NCBI GenBank assembly: GCA_010405405.1
Contig: MU004235.1
Location: 2,178,426 to 2,242,425 of the forward strand
Source: Microthyrium microscopicum
Taxonomy: Eukaryota; Ascomycota; Dothideomycetes; Microthyriales; Microthyriaceae
Length of the DNA stretch: 64,000 nt
Reading direction: 5' to 3'
Positions 21,996 through 33,708 of this stretch are shown piece by piece. The notes beneath the pieces are model-generated. The model searched no databases and was not told the DNA's origin. It was given only the letters and a program-made list of their open reading frames with translations. How positions within the stretch are numbered: position 1 is the stretch's first letter; each line of letters opens with the position of its first letter. Position numbers and translations under genes: made by a program.

Positions 21996-23534
21996 CTAGA
22001 ACCATCGAGTTACAGGGCGAGTTATGGGTGACCAAACAGGCGGTTTCTCTCCATCCTTAATTTTGCCCTTCGTCGTAATTCTGGTTCCTTTTGGAATATT
22101 CGCCTCGTTTGGATCAACAAAGTCCCATTCTTCGTGGTCTGCAATATCATCGTCGAAGGCTGGTTGTACAGTTCGGGCTGTAACAGGTGGAGCTGGAGCC
22201 ATAGGAGCTGAGGAAACAGGAGCTGTATCAGTCGGAGCTCGATGGGTTGCGACAGATGCCTTTGATATTGAAGGTAGGCTGGCTTTCCCTAAAGTTGTAG
22301 TGTTCGAAAGAGATTCAGCACTTGCAGCTCGTTTAATCTCTCCTTGGCTCGTGGACTCATTGCGTAAGGGATTTTGTGAAGGCCGCTGGGAGATTGGCCG
22401 AATGATCGCTTTTGGAGCTGCAGTTCTTAGAGCACCTGTAGCAGTTGTGCGTTCTCCTTGCTTCGCAACTTCACTGTACAAGGGCCGTTGTGGAATATTT
22501 GCATCTTTGCGAATAGCTTTGGGCTTCGGGATCAATGGCTCATTAGCAGCTTCCGCGAGCAACCCATCCAATCCACTAGGCGCTAAATGAGAAGTCGTAG
22601 AGTCGCCCCGTGGCTTATGCGTCTTATCGGTAGGAAAAGCTGGTCTCACTATGGGCCTGTTCCCGCTTTCAGGAGCCTCTTCTGAAAATGCCATTCGTCG
22701 ATGGCTGTGGGAGGCTTGTAAATGGGAGCTCAGGCTTATCTTTTCGAGTTGTTTCTGGAGATCCATTAGGGCCTGATCGGACTCAGATATCTCTGGCCTG
22801 TCAGAATACGGTTCCTTTGATTGAGTGGAAGATAATTGCGTCGGCTTGTCAGAAGACGATGGCTCTGACTTAGTAAGAGATGGTTGCTTTAGCCTAGTAA
22901 GAGATGGTTGCTTTAGCCTAGTAGGAGATGGTTGCTTTAGCTTAGCAGGAGAGATTTGCTTGGGCGCAGGAGGAGGCAACCACTTTTGCTTGGCAGCTGC
23001 CGGTTGTACTGGCCTAGTAGGAGATGAAGGCTTCGCTCTCGGTCTCGAGATCAACGATTGCAGAGGGAGCAGGTCAGGCATTTGTTCGTCCAGGGCGGAA
23101 CTTGTCGTTGCAGACTTTGGACGAGCAGTTCTGTCCTCTGCTCGTGGCTTAGAGGAAGCGTGCTTAGCTCTATCTTTCGGACGTGTAGCCTGAGACGACT
23201 TTGTGCTTGTATGGCCAGTACGAGCGCTACGCTCGCGGTGTGTAGTGCCGACTTCTGGCTTAGAATGTTCATTTGGTGCGCCTCTCGATGGCTGATTCGA
23301 TGTGTTCTGCAGCGAAGGACTTTCAGGGTGATGTGCCGTACGATTCTGTTGCTGGGCCATAAACCTATCCCACGGCGAGCTTGGAAAACGAGCTCTGGGG
23401 ATATCGATATTGTCTGGCAGGGCTAGTGCCATCATACGCTCTGCAAAGGTTGCCCAAAGACTTGGATCCGTAATTCGGCTGTTCTCCTGAGGCCCGGGCC
23501 TAGAGTTTTTGTTGTTTCTGTCGTTGTTGGCCAT
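21996..23534 (-). CDS. Hypothetical disordered protein, 512 residues
   Basis: A single long frame encodes 512 residues dominated by Ser, Pro, Lys, Arg and Thr. The only structured-looking parts are near the N-terminus (PSLWATFAERMMALALPD, about 24-41) and the acidic/aromatic C-terminus (DHEEWDFVDPN, ending in VTRWF). A central block (about 200-225) repeats SPTRLKQPSL-like units three to four times, from a 24-bp tandem DNA repeat at about 22864-22940. No catalytic or binding domain seen. It is probably nuclear or cytosolic because no signal peptide is present. An antisense frame of 188 codons (22024-22590) is a compositional shadow. Coding is inferred from length and the clean single ATG. Confidence 0.75.
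   Translation of the reverse strand: MANNDRNNKNSRPGPQENSRITDPSLWATFAERMMALALPDNIDIPRARFPSSPWDRFMAQQQNRTAHHPESPSLQNTSNQPSRGAPNEHSKPEVGTTHRERSARTGHTSTKSSQATRPKDRAKHASSKPRAEDRTARPKSATTSSALDEQMPDLLPLQSLISRPRAKPSSPTRPVQPAAAKQKWLPPPAPKQISPAKLKQPSPTRLKQPSLTRLKQPSLTKSEPSSSDKPTQLSSTQSKEPYSDRPEISESDQALMDLQKQLEKISLSSHLQASHSHRRMAFSEEAPESGNRPIVRPAFPTDKTHKPRGDSTTSHLAPSGLDGLLAEAANEPLIPKPKAIRKDANIPQRPLYSEVAKQGERTTATGALRTAAPKAIIRPISQRPSQNPLRNESTSQGEIKRAASAESLSNTTTLGKASLPSISKASVATHRAPTDTAPVSSAPMAPAPPVTARTVQPAFDDDIADHEEWDFVDPNEANIPKGTRITTKGKIKDGEKPPVWSPITRPVTRWF
22864..22940. repeat. 24-bp tandem repeat inside the disordered-protein gene
   Basis: About three near-identical units containing AGAGATGGTTGCTTTAGC; 24 bp equals 8 codons, so the gene frame is kept. 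Confidence 0.75.
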
Positions 23535-24167
23535 ACAGAAGGTACGATCTCCGTTGATATGTGATGAGAATGGATCGATATTTCGGATTGCAATAGGCAG
23601 CAGTGTGCGCGAGTGGTGAGAGTTAGACCAAAAAGCAAGGAATCCGGGAGTTTATATACAGTACTGATGAACAAGCTGAAGGTGGCCCATAGTGTTAGAT
23701 TTCACAAACATGAAGTATCTTGAAGGATCTGTATGAGTGAGGAGATAGTTATAGGATGTCATGGGAAAAGTCGTTTGCGCCGGCTTTCACAAATCCTCAA
23801 TGAAAGTGATATGGTCATGGGGTCCTCCTGAAGTACTCAAGAGCTATTGTGTAATGTAGAGATTGCCAAATGAGAGGGAGATTCTGGGATTCTCTTTCGT
23901 TAGGTATCTGATAGTTGACCAAAGATTTCATGACTAACGCCACTTATGACTTGCCTAGCAAGCATGCATTAGTTCTAGTCAATAGTGAGAAAGGTAACTT
24001 CGAAAGGGGCACATACACTAAGGTATTCAAGGAATCTGTTTGTATGAATACCATATTTGCCTGACTGTTATAATACGTGGTGGAGATAGTACTATGGTAG
24101 TTTTGCATTGTGACTCAATCAGCTCAACCTCTATGTTTAGAAGCAAGGGAATGAAATCAGTTGGAAG
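23535..24167. other. Intergenic between the disordered protein and GST genes
   Basis: Nothing recognised apart from promoter sequence for the minus-strand gene on the left. Confidence 0.5.
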
Positions 24168-24851
24168 CTACAACTTTCCTTCTGCCTTGAGCTTCTCCAT
24201 ATACGACGTTGGCGCCTTGCCATCTATCATCATCTCCAGCTCGGGATCTGCTTTCGCCCTCGCCTTCTTGTATCCATCTCGCGCCGTGGCCCTCTTCAAG
24301 AAGCCCAGGATCCACTTGTAAGCACTCAGATCATAAGCGTAGAAGGAGCGCATTGTGGTTAGAGTAAATGTAGGCATGATATCCGCTGCGGTAAACTCAT
24401 TGCCTGCAAACCAGGTATTCTTCGACAACCGATCATCCATGAACTTGAGCATGGTCTCAAATCGATCTCGCGCGCGAACTGCAGCAGCATTGTTGGGATC
24501 TAGTCGTGAAATTTGCATCAACGTCACCAGCTGTGGTTGAAATGTGCCGTTGGCAAAGTGGAACCAGTAGAGGTAGTCGGCGTAATCGGCATGTCCTGGT
24601 GGCAGTGCAAGCTTGCCGCCGCCATAGGTATGGATAATGTATTCAGCGCAGGCGGCAGATTCGGAGAGAGTGAGCTCGCCGTCTTGAATGACAGGAGCTT
24701 GGCCCAACGGGTTGAGGTCCTTGATTGACTGTGGGGCGAATACTGGAGCTCGCTGGTGGAGAACTAGATCATAGGGGATTTGAAGTTCCTCACAGAGCCA
24801 TGGCAGGCGTTCGGACTGTCCGACTTGGAGGTGGTGGACTGTAAGCGGCAT
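24168..24851 (-). CDS. Cytosolic glutathione S-transferase
   Basis: One uninterrupted frame of 227 residues, the standard length. The N-terminal thioredoxin-fold domain (1-80) shows VGQSERLPWLCEEL, NPLGQAPVI and the glutathione-binding SESAACAEYI. The C-terminal helical domain (about 90-215) has WFAGNEFTAADIM, the N-capping/hydrophobic-staple signature of GSTs. It conjugates glutathione to electrophiles or reduces peroxides in the cytosol. The nearest relatives by pattern are fungal Ure2p/GTT1-like GSTs, but I cannot settle the class. It is divergently placed from the primase gene. Confidence 0.93.
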   Translation of the reverse strand: MPLTVHHLQVGQSERLPWLCEELQIPYDLVLHQRAPVFAPQSIKDLNPLGQAPVIQDGELTLSESAACAEYIIHTYGGGKLALPPGHADYADYLYWFHFANGTFQPQLVTLMQISRLDPNNAAAVRARDRFETMLKFMDDRLSKNTWFAGNEFTAADIMPTFTLTTMRSFYAYDLSAYKWILGFLKRATARDGYKKARAKADPELEMMIDGKAPTSYMEKLKAEGKL

Positions 24852-25522
24852 TTTGAGCTGGTCGGAATAATATTTGAAGAGATGGTATGGTTGATTGAGT
24901 TCTTAAAAAGCCTAGAGATTGGAAAGTTAGTGAACTTTATATGCTCTCACCCTAGCTGAGCATCATAGGCCTGGCCTTAATTCCGCAGTAGTCCGCGATG
25001 AGTTGTTGTTGAATCATTTCCGGATGATTGTCGTATCTCACCCAACAACTTGACGATACTACTGGGCAAGATCACAGTCGCTGCAATGGACGTTCCGCGG
25101 AGAGCGATACATATGCTATACTTAGTAGGCGATACCCAGTGCCAAAGCCTAACGCAGCATAAATAGAGCTTACGAAGTAATCGTTCATCTTGAATGACTC
25201 ATTGGGCTGATGAGAGAGCGGATGCAATGTTGTCAGGCGCACAATGGGATGTAGATGTGGATGTTCAATCCACTGTTCCGAAAACAATAATTCGATATTC
25301 AAGATGAAGTTGCGACAAGCCGGAGTTTCTCTTCTTCAAATGTTGTCCATCTAACGGGGCGCTGAATTGAAGGCGGGGGCAAATCTCACTAGCGTGGTTT
25401 GACGCGTTCCTTCCCCTCGCTCTTTGCTGAACGCGTCGCGCTCATATCGCGTTGTCGCCCATGATCTAGAGAAATTCAATTCCACAACCACAATACAGTC
25501 AACGACCCAAAAATTGCCCAAT
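24852..25522. promoter_or_regulatory. Divergent promoter region between GST and PRI2
   Basis: The flanking start codons point apart. The sequence ACGCGTC lies at 25431-25437 (tgaACGCGTCgcg) and ACGCGTT at 25401-25407. ACGCGT is the MluI cell-cycle box core (MCB) bound by MBF upstream of DNA-replication genes, which fits PRI2. That link is inference. A 76-codon minus frame (25072-25302) is not called. Confidence 0.5.
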
Positions 25523-27172
25523 ATGATCCGATCCGACTACAATCGCCCTGAAATCAAGAAACGAGCAACTGTCGACCCCAAAAAGCGACAATTCGCACCT
25601 GCACTGTTCCAGAATCAAGAATATGCCCATCGGCTTAACTTCTACGGATTACCACCGACAGCCAACGTAACGCTGGAGGAGTTTGAAGAGTGGGCAATCA
25701 CGCGATTAAAAGGTAGACATCCTGTCTACGGCTGTATCTCAGAGCTAATTAGTGATAGTACTATCTGAGCTGGAGACATGCACGTTCAGGAACAAAAATG
25801 CCGAAGAAACCCTGGCGTACATGACTCCCATATTGGAGAAGCACCTACCTCTGCATTCGAACAGTTCGCGATCTTCACAACTGCAAGCGGAACGAAGACG
25901 GGATCACTACTCTCACTTCATACTGCGTCTAGCCTTCTCATCGACCGAGGATCTTCGCCGGAGATTCTCCAGGCTCGAAACGATGCTTTTCCGGTTACGT
26001 TACAGACAAGATGATGACAATCGACGAGAACGAAGCGAGTTCATAAACAGCCTAGACTTCTCCTGGGAGATTGTCGACGATAAAGAGCGGGCTGAGCTAG
26101 GAGAACAGCTAAAGGCAGCAACAGGCTCAGTGTTCAAGAAGGGTGACGAGGAAGGCTACTTCAAAGTAGACTTTGAGAAGGTCCCAGAACTCGTTGAGCA
26201 ACGAAGATGTATGCTCCGAAGAGGCATGGCATACGTACCGATGAGAGAACAAATGAGTCTTGTAGTTGCCGAGTATACTGCACGACTAGATCGCGCATTG
26301 GACGTTAGTATCGCTCTCTCGATGCGCCACTTATCACTGATCGATGCTAGATGACCGCTCGCGAACTCCCACGCATCGACGAAGACGACCGTCTCTCACC
26401 CATCCTCGCCCATCTCTCTCACTCCTTCACCGCACCATCCGCCTCCTACGATGAATCCAATCTCCCTTCATCCCTCCACCCCACCGCCGCCAACATCGAC
26501 CAGCTCGCTACACACTTCCCCCTGTGTATGTCGCATTTGCATACCACCCTCCGCACCAACGCGCATCTCAAGCACTATGGCCGCCTACAATACACCCTCT
26601 TCCTCAAAGGTCTCGGCCTCAGCCTAGACGAATGCGTCCTCTTCTGGCGTCGCAGCTTCCGCCTCATGACGGACGACAAATTCACCAAAGAATACAAATA
26701 CAACATCCGGCACGCCTACGGCGACGTCGGCGGCGATGCCAACCGCCGCGGGCGTGGATATTCGCCCTACAGCTGCCAAAAGCTCATCACAGAGCCACTC
26801 CCCGGCGCAGGACAGAGCCACGGATGTCCATATCGCACGTTCAATGTTGAGAATCTAGTGAGCTTGTTGAATGCGGGTGGCATCAGCGACAAAGAGGTTG
26901 TGCGCGGGGTACGTGAAGATGTGGGCAAGATGCGGTATCATGTTGCGTGTAATCGCGTGTTTGAGCATGTGCATCGCAAGGAGATCAAAGATGTCAAGGA
27001 TAAGGGAACTTGGGGCGCTGCGGAGTTGGATACGCTTCTGCATCCGAATACGTACTTTAAGCGCAGCTTTATGTTGAAGCATTTGGGGGATGAGGATGTG
27101 CAGGCAGAGATGAAGCGAGAGAAGGAGGGGCCTATGAAGAGGGAGATTGAGTCTAATGGTAATGAGTGGTAG
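25523..27172 (+). CDS. PRI2: DNA primase large subunit (p58)
   Basis: Three exons (25523-25712, 25759-26303, 26351-27172; introns 46 and 47 nt) give 518 residues, close to the yeast protein. Together with Pri1 and DNA polymerase alpha it makes RNA primers for replication in the nucleus. The C-terminal Fe-S domain has four family cysteines at about 304 (FPLC), 387 (YSC), 404 (HGC) and 445 (VAC). EYKYNIRHAYGDVGGDANRRG and YSPYSCQKLI are strongly conserved. Exon 1 to 2 reads RLKVLSELETC, as in orthologues. An in-frame ATG at 25424 would add 33 residues but is not expected. Two cell-cycle-like ACGCGT boxes lie about 90-120 bp upstream. Confidence 0.96.
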
Positions 27173-29615
27173 AGATGAGTTTATGGTGATAGTTGAATTC
27201 ATGCATTGGAGTATGATGGAGTATGGTGGGGTGTTGCATATGACAGTGGCTTGCATTGTATTTTTGGTTCGCAAGGGAATAATGAATAAGATCCACATAT
27301 TGATAGGTGCAGGATTAATGTAGCGGTTTCTCTTTTATCGCAATTTATACGGTACCATAATGGTACTTGCTCCGTGAACTCCAAGATCTGCAGTGCTCGA
27401 TATGGCATGATCATCAGAAGGTCACAGGTGGCTACAAAGGTCCAACGAGGCTGAAGCCTTGCATTGATTCATGCTCGAGGTTTGGAAACAAATGTCAAGT
27501 ACAGTTTCAGAATCGGTCACGACAGAAAGAATATACAAGTTGATAATGTTTAAAGAGGCCTTAACAAAGGGAAGATGTCCACGTAATCGAGGATGCACCT
27601 CGCCAATAATTCACGGGTCGGATGTGCTTGCATCCCAGCACTTGCAGCTCCAGATGCTCTTGAGCTGCAAGATGGAGCTGGGGAGCTCTGTTAGCTCATG
27701 TCTTGCCGATCGAGTACAAAACTGGCGACAGCGGTGAGGTAGACTTTCTGAAGCAATTATAGTGGTTGGAAGTCGATCGGTGCAGGTCTGATGACTTGAC
27801 GATAGACTCTTGTCGGGCAAGAGATACCTATTCAGATGGCTTGAGGCTTGAAACGCTCTTACTGTATCACAAGTTCTGGAAGCGATCGATTGGACGATCA
27901 AAAGATGGAGAGAGGTTGGGCTGGATTTGGAGAATGTGGAGGCGTAACTTGGCGAAAAAGCTTGGCCCGGACTCAAATCTTACACCAGGTCTGAAATGCA
28001 AGTGGAAAGTAAAGTGGCAGGTTGCAGCACATGGCAAATTACTTTTCCAAAAAGTGTCACGGTTTTAATTCGCTGTCAGTGTCGGCCGAGCAACTTATGA
28101 TTGACTTTTATGAGGGAGTTAGGTCCTTCGTGATATATAGGCAGCGGGATATAGCATGGTTGATATCAGAACTTGATGCTGCTCTGCTCTCATAGCGGTC
28201 ATTGCGGTTGGGCAAACCTATTTGATTTTGTGCTTGGTCTTCTTCAAACCGAGGGTGTTGAAAAAGTGGTTGGTCTCACTGCTCAGTGACAACGACCAAA
28301 GGAGAATCAAATGATCTACTTGACTAGCGTGTCAACCGGGTCAAGAAGTTCAATGGAGCGTTGCAAAGTGTGGAGCTGTATCGTCAACTTGTCAAGGCAA
28401 ATGGTGTGTAGCGTGCAACGGTGGTCCAGAGTCCAGACGTCGATGCATCTGCAAGAAGTGGAAGCAAGCTCACAAGCTCCAGCCACTTCCAGCCATTGCA
28501 GCTGTCCTTTGTGGTTATCGTACTTGATCCGTGCGGGCAAATGGTTTGTCGCGCATTCTTGAAGGTTTATCTCCAGGTGGGTACGGGGAATGTGAAAGTG
28601 CCAGGCCGCGAGACAAAAGCCGATGGTGTTAGTAGGTCTTGATGAAGAACAAGGGACGAAGCGGATATCAATAGATTATGTGCCTGATGAACGACCAGGA
28701 CCCCAGTGTTCCACGCTCTGGGCTTTGTACTGTAGTAATGTGTGTGCCCGGGGAGTATGTATGGACAAATTAGAGATTGATACCAATAATTGACATCGTG
28801 ATCTTTACCTACTCTACCCACCAACCCACTGTACCCGCTTGCCCGCCTGGAACCCAAGAATCAAGAAACTTAGTCGGAGCTTGTGGAAGTTGCGATGGAA
28901 AACCAATCACACGCAGCTTCCCAATCGCGAAGTCTCAGCCCGCACCACTTCCCGGTCGTAGCTTCTTCAACTTGCCCGCCCCGGCCGCTACTTCCCACTA
29001 GAGTCGCACTGATGATTGGATTGGCATGACTGGCCTGCGCTAGGCCATAGACAGCTCAAACATGGCAGGCATGGCCTTGTTCGCCAGGTACGATTTCCCC
29101 ATCCAAACCTACAAGTTCCTGCCTTCCGCCAATTCATATCTTTGAACCTTTTCTGGTTACTTCTAGCTCTACAACAACAAATCTTTGCCTCTTCTTCCTC
29201 TCACCAACTCTGCAACCAATTCTTCATCTGCTCCATCTCCCATACCTCCTCTATTCCAGCCAATTGCTTGTGCTGTGCTCTCTTCAGTTCCATCTTCATC
29301 TGCTAGGTATGTCAAATTTCCCCCACTGCTGGTTGCTAGGAAGCCCTGTTTGCCCTTAACCGACGGCTTCACGCATAACAATTGCACCTCTTGGTACCCT
29401 CGCTTGTCATTCTCCCTTCAATTCATCTCTTCCAAATACTGTTTCATCACCTCCGCCCTCTCATAATTTAGCCCACACCCTTCTATGTTGACCAACTGGT
29501 CATTGATCTGCTAGTTTTCACTTTCAAAGCTAACACCACTGCCTGACAGTAGCAATACTCCACTCTTCTCCGCTCGTCCTTCTCCACAACTCAGAATCCA
29601 TATCCAATCTTCAAA
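27173..29615. other. 2.4-kb gene-free stretch, including the long leader of the DUF7707-like gene
   Basis: No frame above 121 codons and none with family features. The last 600 bases are CT-rich and probably the promoter and leader of the gene at 29616, including a likely leader intron. Nothing recognised in 27200-28800. Confidence 0.5.
29307..29549 (+). other. Likely 5' UTR intron of the DUF7707-like gene
   Basis: A GTATGT donor at 29307 and a CAG acceptor at 29547-29549, with a GCTAAC branch-like site shortly before the acceptor, lie within CT-rich leader sequence. Inference from splice signals only. Confidence 0.4.
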
Positions 29616-30258
29616 ATGCGCGCTTCAATCTTGCTCCTCAGCTCCGTTGCTGCCATCGTCTCTGCCCAAACCGCCAGCAACAGCACTTGCTGCAATGTTG
29701 ATCCAGGCTCAATCGACCCAAATCAGCGACTTGCGTGGTGCCGTGCTCAGCGCAACACCTGTCCCGAGCTCTGTACCAACGGCCAGACTGCCAACAACAC
29801 GTGCGACGATGTAAGAACTGTACACTAGTGATTTTCAAGCCCGTACCTAACCTGTATTTTAGACCACTTTGACCTACAGCTGCTCTTGCTCCAGTGGCAG
29901 CGCTCCCAACATTTCGGACTATAGTCAGACCCTTCCCTCTCTCGAATGTGACGCATGGAAGTCGCAGTGCGTGGCCTCTCATCCTAATGATTTGGCGGGC
30001 CAGAACTTCTGCTTGAGCTTCGTTTGTGGTTCCAAGAACGCTTCTGCTGTTGGCGCTGGCGCAGGCACCAATCCTGCCGGAGGGTCTTCCAGCTCACCTT
30101 CCAGCTCCGCCAGCGGATCTAGCACTGCCAGTAGCACCTCTTCTGCACCATCTTCCAGCAGCTCAAAGAGCGCCGCTACAATTCTTGCTGCCGGACGCGA
30201 GTACGGTCTTGCTGCAGTTGTTGTCGGATTGACCAGCTTGTTTGCTTTTGCTCTATAA
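29616..30258 (+). CDS. GPI-anchored DUF7707-like cysteine-rich surface protein
   Basis: Two exons (29616-29810, 29863-30258; 52-nt intron with CTAAC branch) give 196 residues. A signal peptide (1-17) is followed by a Cys-rich domain: CCNVDPGSIDP, AWCRAQRNTCPELC, NTCDD, then CSCSSG, TLPSLEC and a CVAS/FCLSFVCG pair. This spacing is a common fungal surface-protein family (DUF7707 by my recollection). A Ser/Gly-rich linker (about 135-170) and a C-terminal hydrophobic segment ending FAFAL fit GPI anchoring. Its role in the cell wall or plasma membrane is unknown. The adhesin-like stalk and lack of catalytic residues argue for a structural or masking role. Confidence 0.85.
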
Positions 30259-31383
30259 TACTTTCTCTGAGCAACTGTTGGCGACTTGCATTGCGTTCTT
30301 GTTGGCTTTTGTACACATACCACTGAAACAGCACACTTGTTAAAAGAAACGGCGGACTCCCTGGACCATTGCAATTGTTCATGTTGTTTGGTTCATGACA
30401 TGCGCCGTGGTGGAAGCGTTGTAAGGGAGAGAGAATTAATGTTCAGGCGGATATCATGGATTGAGGGGGCTGTAGGGCTTAGATAGCTTCGGTGTCTATT
30501 ATTCTCATTCTCGGGCGGCGGCCGAGATGTCATGGGGGATTGATGATAAAAGTAGCTATGAGAATGAAGTAATGATTATTAAAGAGTAGATTGTGCTGAT
30601 AGTAAAGTCTGATGAACTGAAATCAACTTCACTTCCATAGATAAGCCAGTATTCAACAGCATGTGAGCTTTTACGAGGCAAGAGTGCTTATACACTGGTA
30701 CATCCACCCTGAAGCTGGCGATCTACCAATGTCCTTATTTTGTATAGCCAACCGGTTATACCCGAAGGATGATACCAAATATATAGGTCGTTATTGGCTG
30801 CTATGTACAAATCCTAGAATTCAATGTGTTATCCATCAGCCTTGTCAGCCTTGTTCAATGGATTCTCCAGCCTTGCGTCGGCTTATTTCAAAGCCTTTCA
30901 TTTGTTGCTAGCACAAATCAGCTGCAAAATGCTCGGTGGATCTGCAAACTCAGCTCTGGGTCCTGGTATTTTGTCCAAAGCTGCAACCTCAAGCTTCCAA
31001 GAGCTCAAACTTCTCGCCTCGCCCCCGCCACTACTCTACATCACATTCGCATAACAACACCAATTACGGCTTGCCAACGACATATTTCGCCCGTTTCTGC
31101 TAGTCTTTGTGCCACCAAAATTCTTTGACCTCGTGTTCTCTGTAGCGTTGGCTGGCAAACTCGCTCAACCAATATCACTTTGCTTCCGCACGTCATACGC
31201 CAAACACTCGTAGACAGTGCTCTAGGCTATCCTTACGTGCCTTGCTGTTTGCCCTTATTTCTCACGACAAGCTGATCCCTGAGCTGTTATATGAAGCTTT
31301 ATCGAGCTTGTGTTATCGTATTCCGCTTGAAGTATTCCGCATTCCCCCAACTGTCTACTTCTGTCCACACAGTTCCTCTGACA
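30259..31383. other. Intergenic, 3' flank and GPD promoter
   Basis: No gene recognised. Short plus frames near 30663-31128 have random composition. The last 150 bases are pyrimidine-rich, as in strong fungal promoters. Confidence 0.5.
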
Positions 31384-32743
31384 ATGCCTCTCAGAGCTCG
31401 AGAAATGTCTACACTAAGCGCCAACACCAAACGACACAGGGTAACAGTGGTGGGATCAGGAAACTGGTTGGTTTAGCTTTTCTCCCGCTTCTAGAAATGA
31501 ACACGGCTAATTGGTTTAGGGGCTCTACTATCGCAAAAGTCGTTGCCGAAAATGTTCTCGAATTTCCAAATCTGTTCGAGTCTGAAGTTCAGATGTGGGT
31601 GCATGAAGAGCAGGTCACCATCCCCAAATCGTCTCCCTCCTACGATCCAGCGTCCGAGCTATGCACTAAGGAGCAACCTCTCTCAGCTCTTATCAATACT
31701 GTGCACGAAAACGTCAAATACCTCCCTGGGATCAAACTCCCTGACAACTTGGTTGCAAATCCAAATATAGCCGACTCCGTTAAGGGATCAACCATTCTCA
31801 TCTTCAATTTACCCCATCAATTCATCAAGAAGGCCTGCGATGGACTCGAAGGTCACATCGTACCATTCGCACGCGGTATCAGCTGTATCAAAGGTGTCGA
31901 AGTATCTCAAAAAGGAGTGCGCCTACTATCCGACATGATCGGAGAGCGTCTCGGGATATACTGCGGTGCGCTATCTGGAGCCAACATCGCCTCTGAAATC
32001 GCTCAAGGCAAATGGTCTGAGACAACAGTTGCCTATGATCCACCAGCGGTAGACTCTCGACACCCTACTCCTCGTCACTCGCCCACCACATCGTCCACCA
32101 ATCTAGGCATGACACCCGCCAATGGTGAGAAGATCAAACTCCAGGCCCTCCCATCCGACTACCCACCGCTCAGCCACGAAAACATGAAGCATCTCTTCCA
32201 CCGCCCATACTTCCACGTCCGCATAGTGAGCGACGTCGCCGGCGTATCGCTTGGCGGCGCCCTCAAGAATATTGTCGCCATTGCTGCCGGCTACGTCGAC
32301 GGTCTCGGATGGGGTGACAATGCCAAGGCCGCCGTCATGCGCGTTGGTATCCTCGAAGAAGTCAAGTTCGGCCAAATGTTCTTCTCAACCGTCAAAGCAT
32401 CCACATTTACTTCAGAGAGCTGTGGAGTGGCTGATGTAATCACGAGTTGTATGGGCGGACGCAACTTTCGTTGCGCAAAGATGGCGACGGAGAGGGGCGT
32501 GAGTATTGCGGAGGTGGAGAAGAATGAGCTTAACGGACAGGTGCTACAAGGGACGACGACGGCGAAGGAGGTCAATGATTTTTTGAGTAGTCAAGGAAAG
32601 GAGAAGGAGTTTCCGCTGTTTACGGCGGTTTATAGTAAGTTCTTGAAGTCTTCGGAGAGACGATGAGCTAACGGATGGTAGACATCCTGCAGGGCAAGAA
32701 TAAGCCTGAGGATATCCCGAGTCTCATTGAGGTTAAGGATTGA
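31384..32743 (+). CDS. GPD1: Glycerol-3-phosphate dehydrogenase (NAD+)
   Basis: Three exons (31384-31466, 31520-32634, 32682-32743) give 419 residues. The enzyme reduces dihydroxyacetone phosphate to glycerol-3-phosphate in the cytosol, for glycerol (osmolyte) and lipid synthesis. The N-terminal [16 protein letters not shown] is the NAD-binding GxGxxG motif, split by the first intron (GTTGGT...TTTAG). [31 protein letters not shown] with the catalytic Lys, and the [14 protein letters not shown] loop follow. The last exon adds [17 protein letters not shown], as in yeast. A second ATG at 31405 (MSTLSAN) may be the true start, giving 412 residues. A Pro/Ser-rich insert (about 225-255) is absent from most relatives I recall. 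Confidence 0.95.
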
Positions 32744-33708
32744 ATAATGACAACCAGGTCGAGATACATCAGCGCGCATGGACGGGGTTGGCTTAGAGGA
32801 TAGGCGTGGGAACCTAGAGGAGACTGGACAAGTATGCATTGTATGATTTCAGCCAACTTGAATTTCTAGATCATTTCATATGCTTTTCGACTCTCACAAC
32901 GATCTTGATAACAATGCTTTCGGGGAAATACCTTATCAACGGCTCGGATCGGATAGAGTAGCAACCGTTAACCGTTGACCTGAAGATGCCATTGAGACTT
33001 GGCACACGTCACAAAAACGGTCGACTTGGAGGTGCAGGAACGACTTGAGCTGGCCAATCATGAACGCGCAACTTGCAGGGATATATCCATGTGGGAAGCT
33101 TCCAAGGCTAGAGCTCGATTGCTCCTCCAAAAGAGACAGCTGCGAGCCTTCGACAGGCATTGAGCCGCAACCTGGGAAGGAGCTCCCCAACATCCCACAT
33201 CGTGCCTGCCATCCCACAAAGCCCACACAATCGCCCTGCCCGCTTTTCCTCCCTTCTTCTTCACTGTTGTTCTTTTCATCTCTGCTCGCAGTCTGAAATC
33301 CTGTGCCAATTGCATCATCTCTTGAAGCACCGTGTTCGTGTCGAATACTATATCACGGCAAGCTGATACTCCTCCACCGCCTTATCCAAAACCCTTACCA
33401 TCCAAACCATTGAAATCCGGGCAGGTGCAAATTGAAGTCGATCTATTTACCTCTCCTTTTCTCCAGACAAAGTTTAGAAATCTTCCTCCACTAAACCTCC
33501 AGCCAATCTTGTGTGAAGCTTTGCTTCATTGTCTTGCTATGAATTGATTATCCTCCATTTATACCTCTTACATATCTGCTTCTCCAGCAATTCCTTTTGC
33601 CTATACATCCACCGGTCTAGCTCGTAGACAGCCGGACCTCATTTCCATATCATAACTTCGATTGGACGTCGTCACTTGTCCACCATTTTTGAGCTTTTAG
33701 ACATTCCA
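32744..33708. other. Intergenic, promoter and leader of the debranching-enzyme gene
   Basis: CT-rich toward the right end. No gene recognised; small opposing frames around 33058-33330 are not supported. Confidence 0.5.

Noticed and set aside
22024-22590. 188-codon plus-strand frame
   Set aside because: It is antisense to the disordered-protein gene and has the composition of a shadow frame with no family features.
25072-25302. Possible small minus-strand gene with GTAAGC donor
   Set aside because: No acceptor gives a coherent protein; the branch-like CTAAG sits too close to the nearest AG.
30538-30625. C/D-box snoRNA-like segment (TGATGA ... CTGA) after the DUF7707-like gene
   Set aside because: C' and D boxes would be one base apart, the terminal stem is only about three pairs, and no rRNA guide was recognised.
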